DNA from: Poecilobothrus nobilitatus
Taxonomy: Eukaryota; Arthropoda; Insecta; Diptera; Dolichopodidae
Reading direction: 5' to 3'
DNA: 64,000 bases
Assembly (NCBI GenBank): GCA_947095535.1
Contig: OX352772.1
Span: 53,277,445 to 53,341,444 of the forward strand
Of the stretch, positions 21,955-32,501 are shown in pieces. Both the position numbers and the translations under genes were made by a program. Each line of letters opens with the position of its first letter. Within the stretch, counting starts at the first letter, position 1. The notes beneath the pieces are model-generated. The model worked only from the letters and a program-made list of their open reading frames with translations. It searched no databases and was not told where the DNA came from.

Positions 21955-22495
21955 ATTTTATAGTTGGTTACAAAATCAGAATTTTGGTAATATGCTTAGC
22001 GGAGGTTTGGGGTAAAGTATTCAACTTTTTTAAAATGTTTTTTAATGTTCTAATATTCAAATATGTCTGCAAAAACATAATTAGGAGGGGTTTTATGGTT
22101 AAAAAATCAAGATTCTACGCCTTTTACAGAATATGTGTATATATGTATATGCGAGATACCTAATTTGAAGGAATTTTAGAATTGGTAGCGAAATCAGGGT
22201 ATTCCCTTTTTGCAGAATATTTATATTATATATGAGATTCTGAATTATAATGGGCTTTAGAGTTTTATTGTATATATTATACAACATTAATTTAAATTTG
22301 AAAATTTTTGTATGAAATTTTTTTGTGGATTTTTTTTGTATAAATTTAATTTTTTGAATTTTTATACCCACACAACCATATCTAATTAATGAAGAAAATT
22401 ATTTAGTTTTAAAACTCGAAATTTTGAAACAGGAGATTTCAAAATGCGAGATTTTGAGACACGAGATTTTGAAACACGAGATTTTTAATTACACG
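21955..22495. repeat. Dispersed TTTTAGAGTTGG modules plus CGAGATTTTGAAA minisatellite
   Basis: Two copies of the module TTTATAGTTGG or TTTTAGAATTGG followed by (T)ACAAAATCAG and an AGAATAT-plus-microsatellite segment (21955-22000 and 22170-22235). These are followed by a 14-15-bp tandem run, ACACGAGATTTTGAAAC, at about 22424-22490. The same combination of module, microsatellite and short-unit array recurs at 58375-58600 and 59640-60500. Confidence 0.6.
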
Positions 22496-23600
22496 AGTAA
22501 TTACCGTAAAAATAATGAATGTAAAAAAAAATTTAAAAATTTCGTGGCCAACCCATATTATACGTATTATACGTATGTATACGTACGTATACATTTTGTT
22601 ACTTTATAATATGCACATATATTACATACATTTCCTGATTAGTATTAAATTTTTCTGTATGTACTGTGTACATGAACTGATAATGGTTTGATGAATCGTT
22701 TGATGATAGTTACATATTATATTTTTCTATTTTTGAAGATATTATACAGGATTTACATATATTCAAAACTTATAAGATTAAGCTCAAATTATTGGGTAAA
22801 AGCTAGAAGTACCCAGTACCCACCATTAAATTTTTTTATTTATACAATATAGGTTATCTTAACAAGTTATTAAAATTACATTAGATGGTAAATGACATTA
22901 TAAAGTTTTGTCTCTTAAATAGCTGAGTTGAAAAGGGCAACTGTATTCTTCCTCATTAATCCTAAAGCTTTTAAAATCATAATTTAAATAGAAAAAACAT
23001 CAATTGTTTTTTTACAATAAAAATATAATTTAATTTGAACTTTAATTTAAATTAAATTACATAATTTTTAATGTTAGAAGTAATTCCTAAATTTCCTGTA
23101 TTAATTAAATACTGTTACTTATTTACTGTTTATTTATTTTTATAGATATTATTTGCGTAATATTTTAAATTAGGTATAAATTATAATCAATGAACCATAA
23201 ATAATCAGTCAATCTATTTTTGTTATAAAATTGAATTATGCACATTGTAAACAAAAAAAAAACAAAAAAAAGAAACAAAAGAATAAAAGAAAGAGAAAAT
23301 AAAATCATATAAAAATTAATATAAAATTAAATTTAACACTTTTAATTTTTTATGTTAGGTATTCTAAATTAATCCATTCATTTGAAACGAAACAATTAAA
23401 AGAAATGTAATCCTTAGTTATTTATCATACGAACAATATATTAAGGGTATAATAAATCTACCATTAAGTTTGTGACACTGTAACTATACCATACGACTTA
23501 TTTGTTCTTAGATGAGTATTACTGAGCGTTTAATTAAGATAGTTATCTGAATTCTAAAATTTTGTCAAAAGAAGTTAAGTTTTATGCCAAAAATTTCTGT
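22496..23600. other. Intergenic AT-rich DNA
   Basis: Microsatellites (TACGTA/ACATAT types), A-rich runs near 23250-23310 and an inverted fragment of the ACCATTAAGTTTGTGACACT repeat near 23458. No coding exon seen on either strand. Confidence 0.5.
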
Positions 23601-23605
23601 AAAAT

Positions 23606-24640
23606 TATAAAATTAAGCAACCGGTTTGAATAACAGTCATACTGAAATAGGCGCACATCAAGGATCCGTCTTTGCATCTACTTTCTTTTTAATTTTTATC
23701 AACGATCTTCTATCTTCACTCTTCAATCCAATTCACAGTTTCGCCGACCACAGCACTCTGGTGGCATCTTATAATTTTCCGAGAAAGTCAAATGCCACAA
23801 CCCTCGCAATCGACATACCTCTACTGTCCTAGACTGACCAATACGGTTAGCGATTATCTAACTAAAATCGCTAGTTGGGGCTCTAAAAACAGAGTGGAGT
23901 TTAATTCTTCCAAAACGCGATGCTGTCAGATAACATTAAAAAAAACTAATTATAATCCTAATCTGAGGTTTCATATTTTGGAATGATCATTTTTTTGATA
24001 TAGCAAAAACTGCTTGGGTTTTCTTTTTAGTTCTAAATCATATTTCTCTTGAAGGGACCTGTCCAAAATCTATAAAGCGTATATACGACCTAAGATGGAA
24101 TATAAATTACATATTTGGGATGACGCCTCATCCACTTCCTTAAACTTTCTCGATCGAGTTCAAAAATGTGCCATTCGTTTAATTAATGACCCCATATTGA
24201 GTAATACTATAGCCTCGTTTGATATCCGTCGTAGTATTGGAGCTCTTTCACTTTTTTATAGATATTTTGTAGATAATAGCACTTGCTCAGTTGAAATTAA
24301 AATCACTGATGCCTCCTCTTAAACAGTTCCAACGCACCGCTAGAGAGGCAGCAAATGCGCATTGCTTCTATGTGGAACTACATAAGTGGTACTCCACTGG
24401 TTAGAGTAATTCGTTTGCTGTTAGAACTGCAAAAATGTGGTATTTATTACGATCCACCGTATTAGCAAAAGTTGGCGATTTTGGTACTTAATATTTGCTA
24501 AAATCTTAACAGATTCTTCTCAAATTTACCTTTTAACTCCCCGTTCTCCTCATTTGTTCCATCCCTATCCCATCCCATATAACACAACTATTTCAAATAC
24601 AAAGGATCATATTCCTAGTTTGTGGTTTTAGAATAAAAAA
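23606..24640 (+). mobile_element. LINE ORF2 fragment (RT motifs B-C and C-terminus), family 2
   Basis: Translation in shifting frames gives IGAHQGSVFASTFFLIFIND (motif B region, about 23640-23705), then PIHSFADHSTLVA, where the catalytic FADD is changed to FADH (about 23735-23768). Next come VEFNSSKTRCCQITL, then YIRPKMEYKLHIWD...RVQKCAIRLINDP (about 24080-24200). A C-terminus-like SNSFAVRTAKMWYLL follows near 24405-24450. Same family as the element at 48.1-50.1 kb. The 3' end string ACAAAGGATCATATTCCTAG (about 24600) recurs alone at 28175, marking a shared 3' UTR. Frameshifted, with a lost catalytic Asp: inactive. Confidence 0.8.
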
Positions 24641-25554
24641 AAAAATTTTCTGAAATGTTGTAAAATATGATTCAATTTTATGAAAACGGTATAGTAAAAC
24701 TCTTATAAGAGCTTATCGGATAACTGCCTTTTCCGCTTTATTGCCTTTAAAATTCGTAAATAAAAATTTCTATAAAATTTGTTCGTTTAGTACTTCTCAT
24801 TTAACTACATTTAATTACAAATAAATATCCTATAGACAAAAAAAAAATTTTTGAACAGAATATTGACGACACTGACACAATTTTCAAATTCAAACGTAAA
24901 ATTAAATTCTTCAAATATTTACTACATAATGAACTGAACAAAATTGAATTGTTTTTTTTTGCTAATTTTACTTATTACATAAGGAATTAAAATATGAATG
25001 TATATATATGTTTTAATTTTACCATTTTTTTTTAATAACTGCTTATTGTTTTATAGTTAATAGGTTAACAAAAATGGTTTGGATACTCTAATAAGGCATT
25101 TAAACGGTTTCGGATAAGTGCTTTAACAAGACACATAAGAGAGTTCGGATAACTGATCTACCCGCTTTAGTGCCTGAAACTTTCCAAATTTATTAGAAGA
25201 CAGTTATACGGATTTTACTTATTATGCTCGTGAGGATATCCTGTAGTTGACAGAATCAACTCTCCATTTTTTTTTGTTTTTATAAATGTGTTTGCAGGTG
25301 CTAAATTTTATTTCATACTTCACTATATGAGAAAATGTTAGTTAAAATTTAATTTATTAAAGTTTTTATTATCTCTATATACAGTTTTAATTAATAACAC
25401 CTTATATAAAGAAAGCTAAATTATTGCAAGAAAAAAAAATACAGGTATAGCTTAACATTTATTATTTAACGGTAATGTTATATAACAAAAATTTCAATTT
25501 AGAGTAAAGTTTTTTTAAAGTGAAAAAAAAACTAAAAAATTTTTAATCCACACT
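24641..25554. other. Intergenic DNA with a small two-copy repeat
   Basis: Segments near 24700-24765 and 25105-25190 share CGGATAACTG, CCGCTTTA(T/G)TGCCT and neighbouring bases, so they are two copies of a short repeat. Otherwise AT-rich with no gene. Confidence 0.5.
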
Positions 25555-25670
25555 CTTGGCCTTTCCATACCTTTCAGCCTATATCTAGCTCGACTCCTTT
25601 AAGATGTCACAAAAGTAATAGCAAATTTATTATACCTTTGAACATACGGGTTCATACGGATATAAAAATA
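25555..25670. repeat. Fragment of the CATACGGGT-end repeat
   Basis: Matches 18470-18580: CCTTTCATACC-like start, then TCTAGCTCGACTCCTTTAAG, ATGTCACAAAAGTAATAGC, AAATTTATTATACC and GAACATACGGGTTCATACGG. It is the terminal part of the dispersed repeat described in intron 2 of SV2-like gene A. Confidence 0.65.
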
Positions 25671-25813
25671 TTAAATGAAATGGTTGTACAAAAGATATCA
25701 AATAAATAAATATTTAAAATCAAAATTTAAATTTATTAACATATACAATATACATATATTATACATATATAAACATATATCATTCATATATAAACATGCT
25801 ATTTATGTATGTA

Positions 25814-26871
25814 AAGGGTTTTTCAAATTAAGTTTTCAAACGCAATCATATATTATATGTCATTTTGACAGTTGAAGGTTTACCATTTATAAAAATGGAG
25901 TCGTATATATTACAACATAACGTGTTGAAATTGTTGAATTATTTTATGAAAATGGTCGTTCTGTAAGAAATGTATTTCGCAAATTATGCGATGTTTATGG
26001 TCGACATAATCGTTCAATAAGCAATAAATTGTACAGTACAAGATTGAGAAAGGTACTGCTCGTGCCAGTCGTTCACAAGAAAATATTGGTGCTGTGAGTG
26101 ATAGTGTTACAGCTGACCTCACCATGTCCAATTTTTCAAAAAAAATCATCTTTTCGGACGAAGCACATTTCGAGATTGGTAGCTACGTTAATAAGCAAAT
26201 CTGCCGTATTTGGGGAGAGGAAAACCCTCGTGTGATCCAAGAGAAGCCAACGCATCCACAAAATGTCACTGTTTGGTGTGCATTGTTGTCTGGTGGTGTG
26301 ATTGGTACGTACTTTTTCGAAAATAATGCTGGAAGAGCCATAACTGTTACGGGTACCAGATATCGCGACATGACCACAACTTTTTTCTGGCCAAAACTGA
26401 AAAATATTGATACTGAGGACATGTGATTTTAACAAGATGGGGCTACGTGCCATACAGCCAGAGGAACACTGCAATATTACTGCATACAAAGTTTCCAGAT
26501 CGTGTTATTTCCAGATTCGGTGACGTGAATTGGCCTTCAAGATCCTGCGATTTGACACCGTTAAACTTCTTTCTCTGGGGCTATGTGAAAGGACAGGTTT
26601 ACAAGGATAATCCTCGAAACGTTGAAACATTGAAAGCAGAAATTATTCGAGTTATTGGTGAGATAGAGCCGCAAATATGCCAGAATGTGACGAAAATTTT
26701 GATAAAAGAATTAGGTACTGTAGAGAAAAGGTGGTCACATGGGAGATATCATTTTCAAAGTATAAATGGTAAACATGGTACCTCAAAAATAAATAAAAAC
26801 TTTGCCAGTTTCAATTCAAATTCTATGTCTTTTAACTATTTACTTTTGAAAACTCAATTTGAAAGATCCTT
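25814..26871 (+). mobile_element. Second DD41D-type mariner, 1058 bp
   Basis: TIRs AAGGGTTTTTCAAATTAAG (left) and CTCAATTTGAAAGATCCTT (right) are imperfect inverted repeats that continue inwards as TTTTCAAA. They are flanked by TA at 25812-25813 and 26872-26873. Contains a broken transposase gene retaining parts of both the DNA-binding and catalytic halves. Confidence 0.85.
25895..26840 (+). pseudogene. Mariner transposase pseudogene, third catalytic Asp replaced
   Basis: The N-terminal helix-turn-helix region is visible in shifted frame as RVEIVEFFYENGRSVRNVF (about 25920-25980). A deletion then joins ARASRSQENIGAVSDS. The catalytic core runs KKIIFSDEAHFEIGSYVNKQ (first Asp about 26158), VTVWCALLSGGVIGTYFF and QDGATCHTARG (second Asp about 26436). 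After a frameshift comes SRSCDLTPLNFFLWGYVKGQ (about 26540-26600). In this last motif the expected catalytic Asp (PLD) is Asn (PLN), and the residue before QDGAT is a TGA/TAA-interrupted WF. The product would be catalytically dead even if read through. Sequence differs substantially from the 14.5 kb copy: same group, different lineage. Confidence 0.85.
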
Positions 26872-26873
26872 TA

Positions 26874-28150
26874 CATACAAAAATTTTATTGTTTAAGATT
26901 TTGTAACCCAAATTAAAAAGCTTTATATGTAAATTTATTTAATATTTTTTGTAATACATAATTACAACTGTTAAAAATTGCCCTAACATTTCGTGACATG
27001 TAATTATGATTATTTATTGTAATATCCTTAAAACCAAGTTTCCCTATAAACGTGTGTTTATAAAACAAACAAAAAGTATATTCGTTTTAAAAGGTCTTCA
27101 ATAACTTTTTTTTCTTACTTTCAGCCTGAAATTTATTATAAATATAATTGGCCCAAGAACTAACACCAATTCTATAAGCAAACATCAAACTATAAAATCA
27201 GGAAACAGGAAGACAGATATAAAAATAAAAAAGAAAAGGTAACATCGATTCTGGTAACACATATCAATTTAGGTTCAACAACCAACTACGGCTGATATGC
27301 AGCTCCTTAAACTCAATCAAGCGCATTATTACGGAATATCCCCAACACCTTGAATAGAATCATCCCCGAAACATTGAACTGCAGAAACCCAGGGAACTTC
27401 AGTAAGACCAAAGAGCGTTTTTTAGAGCAAAAACTTCCTTCGTAAATGTAAGCAAATTTAACTTTAGCTTATATACTTGTATATCATTTTCTTAGAGAAA
27501 TTGTGGTCGATTTTCCTTATGTTGAAAGTTAAAAATAATTATGTGGATTATATGTGAAAAAAAGTGAAATTTTGGAAATTTTGGCGAGCCTATTATTTTC
27601 TCTTTACGAGAGAAGAGTATAAATCAGAGATACAAGAAAGGAGTATAGAATCTCCAGAGTTTGCAAATCTTTCAAATCTGAAGAAAAATTATGTTTCATT
27701 ATGTTTTTGGTTCGCAACATAACCATGTTTTTGGTTTAATAGTTTTTTTATTCTGACTTCAGCCAAAGATTTGAAGACATTTTTCAATTGAAACATTTAT
27801 GTTGCATCCTTTTAAAAATCAAACCACAAACTTAGATAAATCAAAAATTAATACAAAAGCAATATTAATATAATTATTTACGAACTAAGGAATTGAATCC
27901 AATATTCAATTGTATCGACAAAAATTTTGATTAGGTACAGAAGTAGATACCAATTTTAGATATATCCTTACCATTATGGTCTATACTGTATAAGATGTAT
28001 TTATACCAATTTTAGATGTATATCTTTACCATTATGTACCCAATTGAATCTAGAAAAAGCTTTTAAAACATAGTGGTAGCAAACTTTTCATAAACAATTC
28101 AAATATCTATATGCTAATTTGTCTATGATACTATCTACATATAATTTAAA
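26874..28150. other. Intergenic DNA, one GC-richer patch
   Basis: No gene established. Around 27120-27440 the base composition is less AT-rich. A broken plus-strand translation contains IRKQEDRYKNKKEKVTSI and FSKTKERFLEQKL, which could be a decayed mobile-element ORF1, but I cannot assign it. The rest is AT-rich. Confidence 0.4.
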
Positions 28151-28154
28151 TAGT

Positions 28155-28205
28155 ACAACTATTTCAAGTACAAAGGATCATATTCCTAGTTTGTGGTATA
28201 TGGTC
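28155..28205 (+). repeat. Isolated LINE family 2 3'-UTR fragment
   Basis: CAACTATTTCAA(G/A)TACAAAG followed by GATCATATTCCTAGTTTGTG matches 24585-24628 almost exactly, with no coding LINE sequence upstream: a heavily 5'-truncated copy. Confidence 0.65.
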
Positions 28206-28764
28206 ATAATTTAAGAATTGCTTCTTAAGTAAAATAATTTTGGATATACCACATTGTCCTAGGACCTAGACAAAAATAAAAAATAAAATTATATTAATAT
28301 AAAATATTGTAAAGGTAATATTTAATTAAACTGTAAACAATTTTTTTCGGTTTGAATTTAAAGTTAACAAGCTTAAATTAATTTTCTGGATACGGAAACG
28401 AGTTCAAGTTCTTATTTTGAGATTATTCTGTTCGAACTTGCACACTTTTGTTTAAATCTTAAGCATAAGATTTAAGCATTTGTATGAATGCCTGACTAGC
28501 TACATAAAGTTACTTAAATAAATGTCAAAATCTTGTACGCTCTTATGCGTTTGCATATACATATGTAGCCAAGTGTACTTAAGTCAGCTTAATTTAAGAT
28601 TTCGTTAAAAACTTTACTTTTCGTTCACTTAGTTTGTACAAAACCAAAAGTAATTAAGTAAAATGATATTAAATTTTTGCTATGACTATGAAGCATAATT
28701 AATAAATTTTAGCATAACATAAACAATAGCATAAAAATAAATTAAAAAAAAAATAACTGAAAAA

Positions 28765-28935
28765 TAACTGGACTAATACAGTTAAATATCTAGGCATAAT
28801 CCTAGATTCATAATTAACATTTAAAGATCACATTCACGAATCTGTGAACAAAACTAATAAATGCATTTAAAGCGCTTTACCCATATTTCTAAATATAAAT
28901 TATCAATTTAACCGGCAACTTACAAATTGTTACGA
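28765..28935 (+). mobile_element. Jockey-type LINE fragment
   Basis: The frame NWTNTVKYLGIILDS, then a stop, then LTFKDHIHESVNKTNKC is the RT palm-to-thumb motif (VKYLGxxLDxxLxFxxHI) of Jockey-group LINEs. Only about 55 codons remain. Confidence 0.7.
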
Positions 28936-31092
28936 TGGCGAGGGTGGTTGTTTTTAAAAATGTTACGTAACCAAATTTCTTCCTTTTTATAAAAAAAAAA
29001 TTACGCTAAATATATTTTCTGTATCAATTTTCAACCTACAAAAATGTACACAAATAATTTATATGTATTTACAAAAGAAAATTGTATTTTATTTTAAATT
29101 TAAAATCTAAATAGGCTTTGATTTTTATTTTTGTACTCGGCGAAAGCTTAAGACGGAAGTTTTGTGAAATATTTATATGTTTGTGTCGCCCCCTGTTTAG
29201 AAACTAGCTGTAAGGGGTCAAAATCTGAAAATTCTATATTTTTAAACAACTGTAACTTTGGGCACCTGTCCAAATTTTTTTTGAAGTAATATTTAAAACT
29301 TAAAGCTCCAACATTATATTTTTGTTTGTGTTAATAATTTTGGGTTGCCTTAAAATTGACGAAAAAGTGATTAGATTTTTTCCAATTTCTCTAACATATT
29401 ATTCTAACGAATTCGTTCGTTCGTTCTCTAACATATTATTCTAACGAAAATAACGATACTTAATATTTATGTACTCTTTATGAAAAACTAATTTTGGAAA
29501 TGTGCTTTTTTGAAAAACCTTGGTTTTTTCATTACTTGTTTGTTTTTATTTTAAAGTTAGTTTTGTTTATTTTAATTATGTTATACCTCTTGTTGGGCGG
29601 ATGTGGGCGGTCCACGGAATTCGTTACGATCTGTTACTAGGGGAGGGGGATGCATAAATTAGATTTAAGGTAACGTAATCTAGTTTTAAGTAGCTTTAAG
29701 TTTTATCTAAATAAGTCAAATAAGGTTTTTGCCATTTTCCTTAATAAATATGTTAGAATACGAAATGTAATATATATAAAAAACAAAATTTTCTCTGTTG
29801 TAAAAATTGTAAATAATTTAAAACAACAACAATTAGATTAAGAAATGTGTAGGTATAATATGTAAATATTTTGGACAGTAAATTAAATTAAATTGAAATA
29901 TTTTTTAAACGTTCTTTGTTTATTTTTCAAATATAAAAATAAAATTAATATTTCTGCTGTCAAATTTATGACTGTCAAATGTAAACTTAAGCAAGATAAT
30001 TTACATTATGTTAAGCTTTAATGTAAACTTAAAGGCCTGTAGAACGAAAAGTATTAAGTTTCTTTAAGTCTATAGGTAGACAGTCCACCTTTCTTTAAGC
30101 CTATATGTAGATCTGTCAACAATAATTAACCAAATTTTGGTTAATTAAATTATCGATTATTTTGGATTTAAAAAAAAATTATATATTATGAATGATGAAT
30201 TAAATATTATAAAAGATGAATTAAGAAATCTGAAATAAAAGTTCAATAAAGGTTCAAATTTTTTTCACAATTATAGAATACAGCCTTAGAAAATGATACC
30301 ATATTCATTAAATATAATATTAAATATTTTTGTATTTTTATCACTGGTTTAATAAATTGAAATAACACAATTTTGTTCACTTTTTTATATAATTTATATA
30401 TATATACATATATACATATATATATAAATATATTAATCATGTAATATAATAAATCAATCAAAATCTTAAATATATTCACTTACGAAATTATTATATCGAT
30501 TATCGAAAATGTAAATTAAATTTTTTATCCGATATTTAATATTTTCTGTTAAACAAACTAAAATAAACTAAAAAAAAATTTTTTTTTTTTTTTAATTGAT
30601 AAAAAAATTTTAAATTAAAATTAATTGAAACAAATTAATCTTATAGTTTTTATTTGCGGTTGAATAAAAGTGTAAAACACCGCGCAAATTTGTTCTAAAT
30701 TTTTTTTTTTATTATTATTATTGCAATGATTGTTAATATATTATTTTGTAATTGATTTTAAAATTTTAATTTTTTATTATTTATCATTAAAGATTTTATT
30801 TGATTGTAACATAGATAGGTAGGATGTACGTTAAAGGAAAATACGTTAGATAAATAATACAATATACATGAAAACATTTAAAAGCTGAACATATTAAAAA
30901 TTACTGATCAAAATTTCTTTTGTCTAACATACTGTTTTATTTATTATATTTTTTTGAGGTAATTGTTAATTTTAATATTGTTGATCTAATTAATTTTAAT
31001 TAACCGATTAGTAATTTATTATTATTAGAAATCGATAATCCTCAAAAAAACTCTTTGAATTTACTACAAGAATTCAATATATATTTTTTTTA
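28936..31092. other. Intergenic AT-rich DNA
   Basis: Contains a 25-bp direct repeat (TTCTCTAACATATTATTCTA plus CGAA; 29387-29411 and 29424-29448) separated by a CGTT run. A TTTTGGAAATGTGC string near 29487 resembles the CACATTTCC-family terminus. Microsatellites lie near 30395-30430. The open frame at 30243-30479 is low complexity. No gene seen. Confidence 0.5.
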
Positions 31093-31270
31093 ATTTATTT
31101 TCCTGTCACATATATATGACAAGGAAATTATACAGCCTTTGGTTTCCAGATGTGGCTGTAAATATCTTACGAGGGAATTATTTTTATGTTGTGTGTAGGA
31201 TTTGAACCTACACTTTTCGGTGATTACAACGTATTTTATACGTTCTTACTCATTAGGACACCGAGGCCCC
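31093..31270 (-). mobile_element. tRNA-derived SINE, family 1, copy 1
   Basis: On the minus strand it starts GGGGCCTCGGTGTCCTAATG and contains a box A-like TGAGTAAGAACG and a box B-like GTTCAAATCC. Next come the inverted pair around TCGTAAG/CTTACGA (degenerate here), then TTTCCTTGTCATATA...TGACAGGAAAAT. Flanks AATCAATATACAT (5') and AATTCAATATATAT (3') are an approximate target duplication. Three other copies lie in this window. Confidence 0.8.
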
Positions 31271-31464
31271 AATCAATATACATATTTGTTTTAACGAAGA
31301 AATCATAATTTCTTTTTTTGTCAATTGTCAGTGACAAATTCTATTCTATAATATATACATATATTATAATCTCATCATTAATTTGAATTTTATAAAGTTG
31401 CACTACATATATACATATACCTATGTATATGTATAGCATCCGGGAATGAATTTATTTTTATAAT

Positions 31465-32501
31465 GTTTGCGTTCCTTTTACAGAGTAAGGTGTCAGTTAT
31501 AGCTATCATTGAAATGCTTCCGGAAAATGTTTATTTTCAATTTTTTCCACCAAAGACATATAAAATTTAACAAAAGTGTTGATTTAATTATTAAATAATT
31601 TCTAAAGAATAAATTCTGCTACGAATTTTTAAATTTTAACTTAAATATTTAAATAAAAAATCAATTTTATGATTTTCCGGATTGGTAATCATTTTCCTGA
31701 ACAAATGATCAGTAATTTTGCTAATGAAACAAAATTGTTCTAATGACATATATTTCATTTCTTCCCATTTCAGTTTGTCATTGAAAAAAATTCTGATGCA
31801 ATTCTTGATATATTTTATTATGATTTTGAGTATGATCATGAGTTTAGACTTAAAATTTGTTTATTTTATTATTTTTATTATTTTGTTATATTAAAATTTT
31901 ATTATTTTGTTTAAGTTTAGTTTTAAGTTTAGTTTTTAGTTTGTTTGTTTTAAAATTTAAAATTATTGGAAATTTTAAAAAAAGTAAAAAAAAAAAAATA
32001 ATTCCAGAAAATTTATACTTTTTTATTCTTCTCAATTCAGCCAATGTCATTATTAAATAGAATAATTTTTTTTATTCTTTATTAGTACCATTTTCTGCCA
32101 ATAATAATTAAATAAATAAAAATAATAAAACTTTATTTTGCAAACATCGAAATAACGCTAACAACAATTTAAATTTAAATTACATTTATTTTTACTTTGC
32201 CTTCATTATTGTCATTTGCCATTTGACAAATAATTTAACTGACAGTTTTCTCTGATTGCTATAATCGCCTATACGGAAAAAAGTATAAGTTTTTAATGAA
32301 ACGTTTTTTCCGGAAGCATTTCAATGATAGCTATACCTGGTGCCTTAACTATTCTTTTCTACTCCCAACTACTCCCAACTACATCAACCTTTGAGAAAGA
32401 GTAGAGTGGAGTAAATCCGATTATGTTAAGTTAGCGTTCCATTTACGAACTACTCCCAACTACTCTCAACTACTCTTTTCGTGTAAAAGGCAAACGCAAA
32501 T
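31465..32501 (+). mobile_element. TIR element family GTTTGCGTTCC, copy 1, split by another element
   Basis: The left end GTTTGCGTTCCTTTTACAG (31465-) and right end GTGTAAAAGGCAAACGCAAA(T) (to 32501) are inverted repeats. AAT flanks both sides. Removing the inserted element at 31488-32345 leaves about 180 bp that aligns with the uninterrupted copies at 53347-53502 (+) and 55943-56103 (-). Interior signature: CTACTCCCAACTAC, TGTTAAGTTAGCGTTCCATT. Non-autonomous; a 3-bp AAT/ATT target duplication would fit PIF/Harbinger but is not conclusive. Confidence 0.8.
31488..32345 (+). mobile_element. TIR element family AGG(C/T)G(C/T)CAG, copy 1, 858 bp
   Basis: TIRs of about 40 bp: left AGGTGTCAGTTATAGCTATC then ATTGAAATGCTTCCGGAAAA; right is the reverse complement, ending CTATACCTGGTGCCT. 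Bordered by TA on both sides. The uninterrupted sister of the host repeat has a single TA at this site (GAGTAAAC at 53362 versus GAGTA...TAAC here), proving TA duplication. The minus-strand open frame at 31636-31839 (NDKLKWEEMKYMSLEQFC) is the longest in the element and has no recognisable domain. It could be a transposase relic. Confidence 0.85.

Noticed and set aside
26136..26489. Antisense open frame opposite the mariner pseudogene
   Set aside because: Shadow of the sense transposase frame; the sense strand carries all the family motifs.
31636..31839. Minus-strand frame in the AGG(C/T)G(C/T)CAG element as an active transposase gene
   Set aside because: Only about 67 codons, no DDE or HTH motif, and disrupted in the sister copy; at most a relic.
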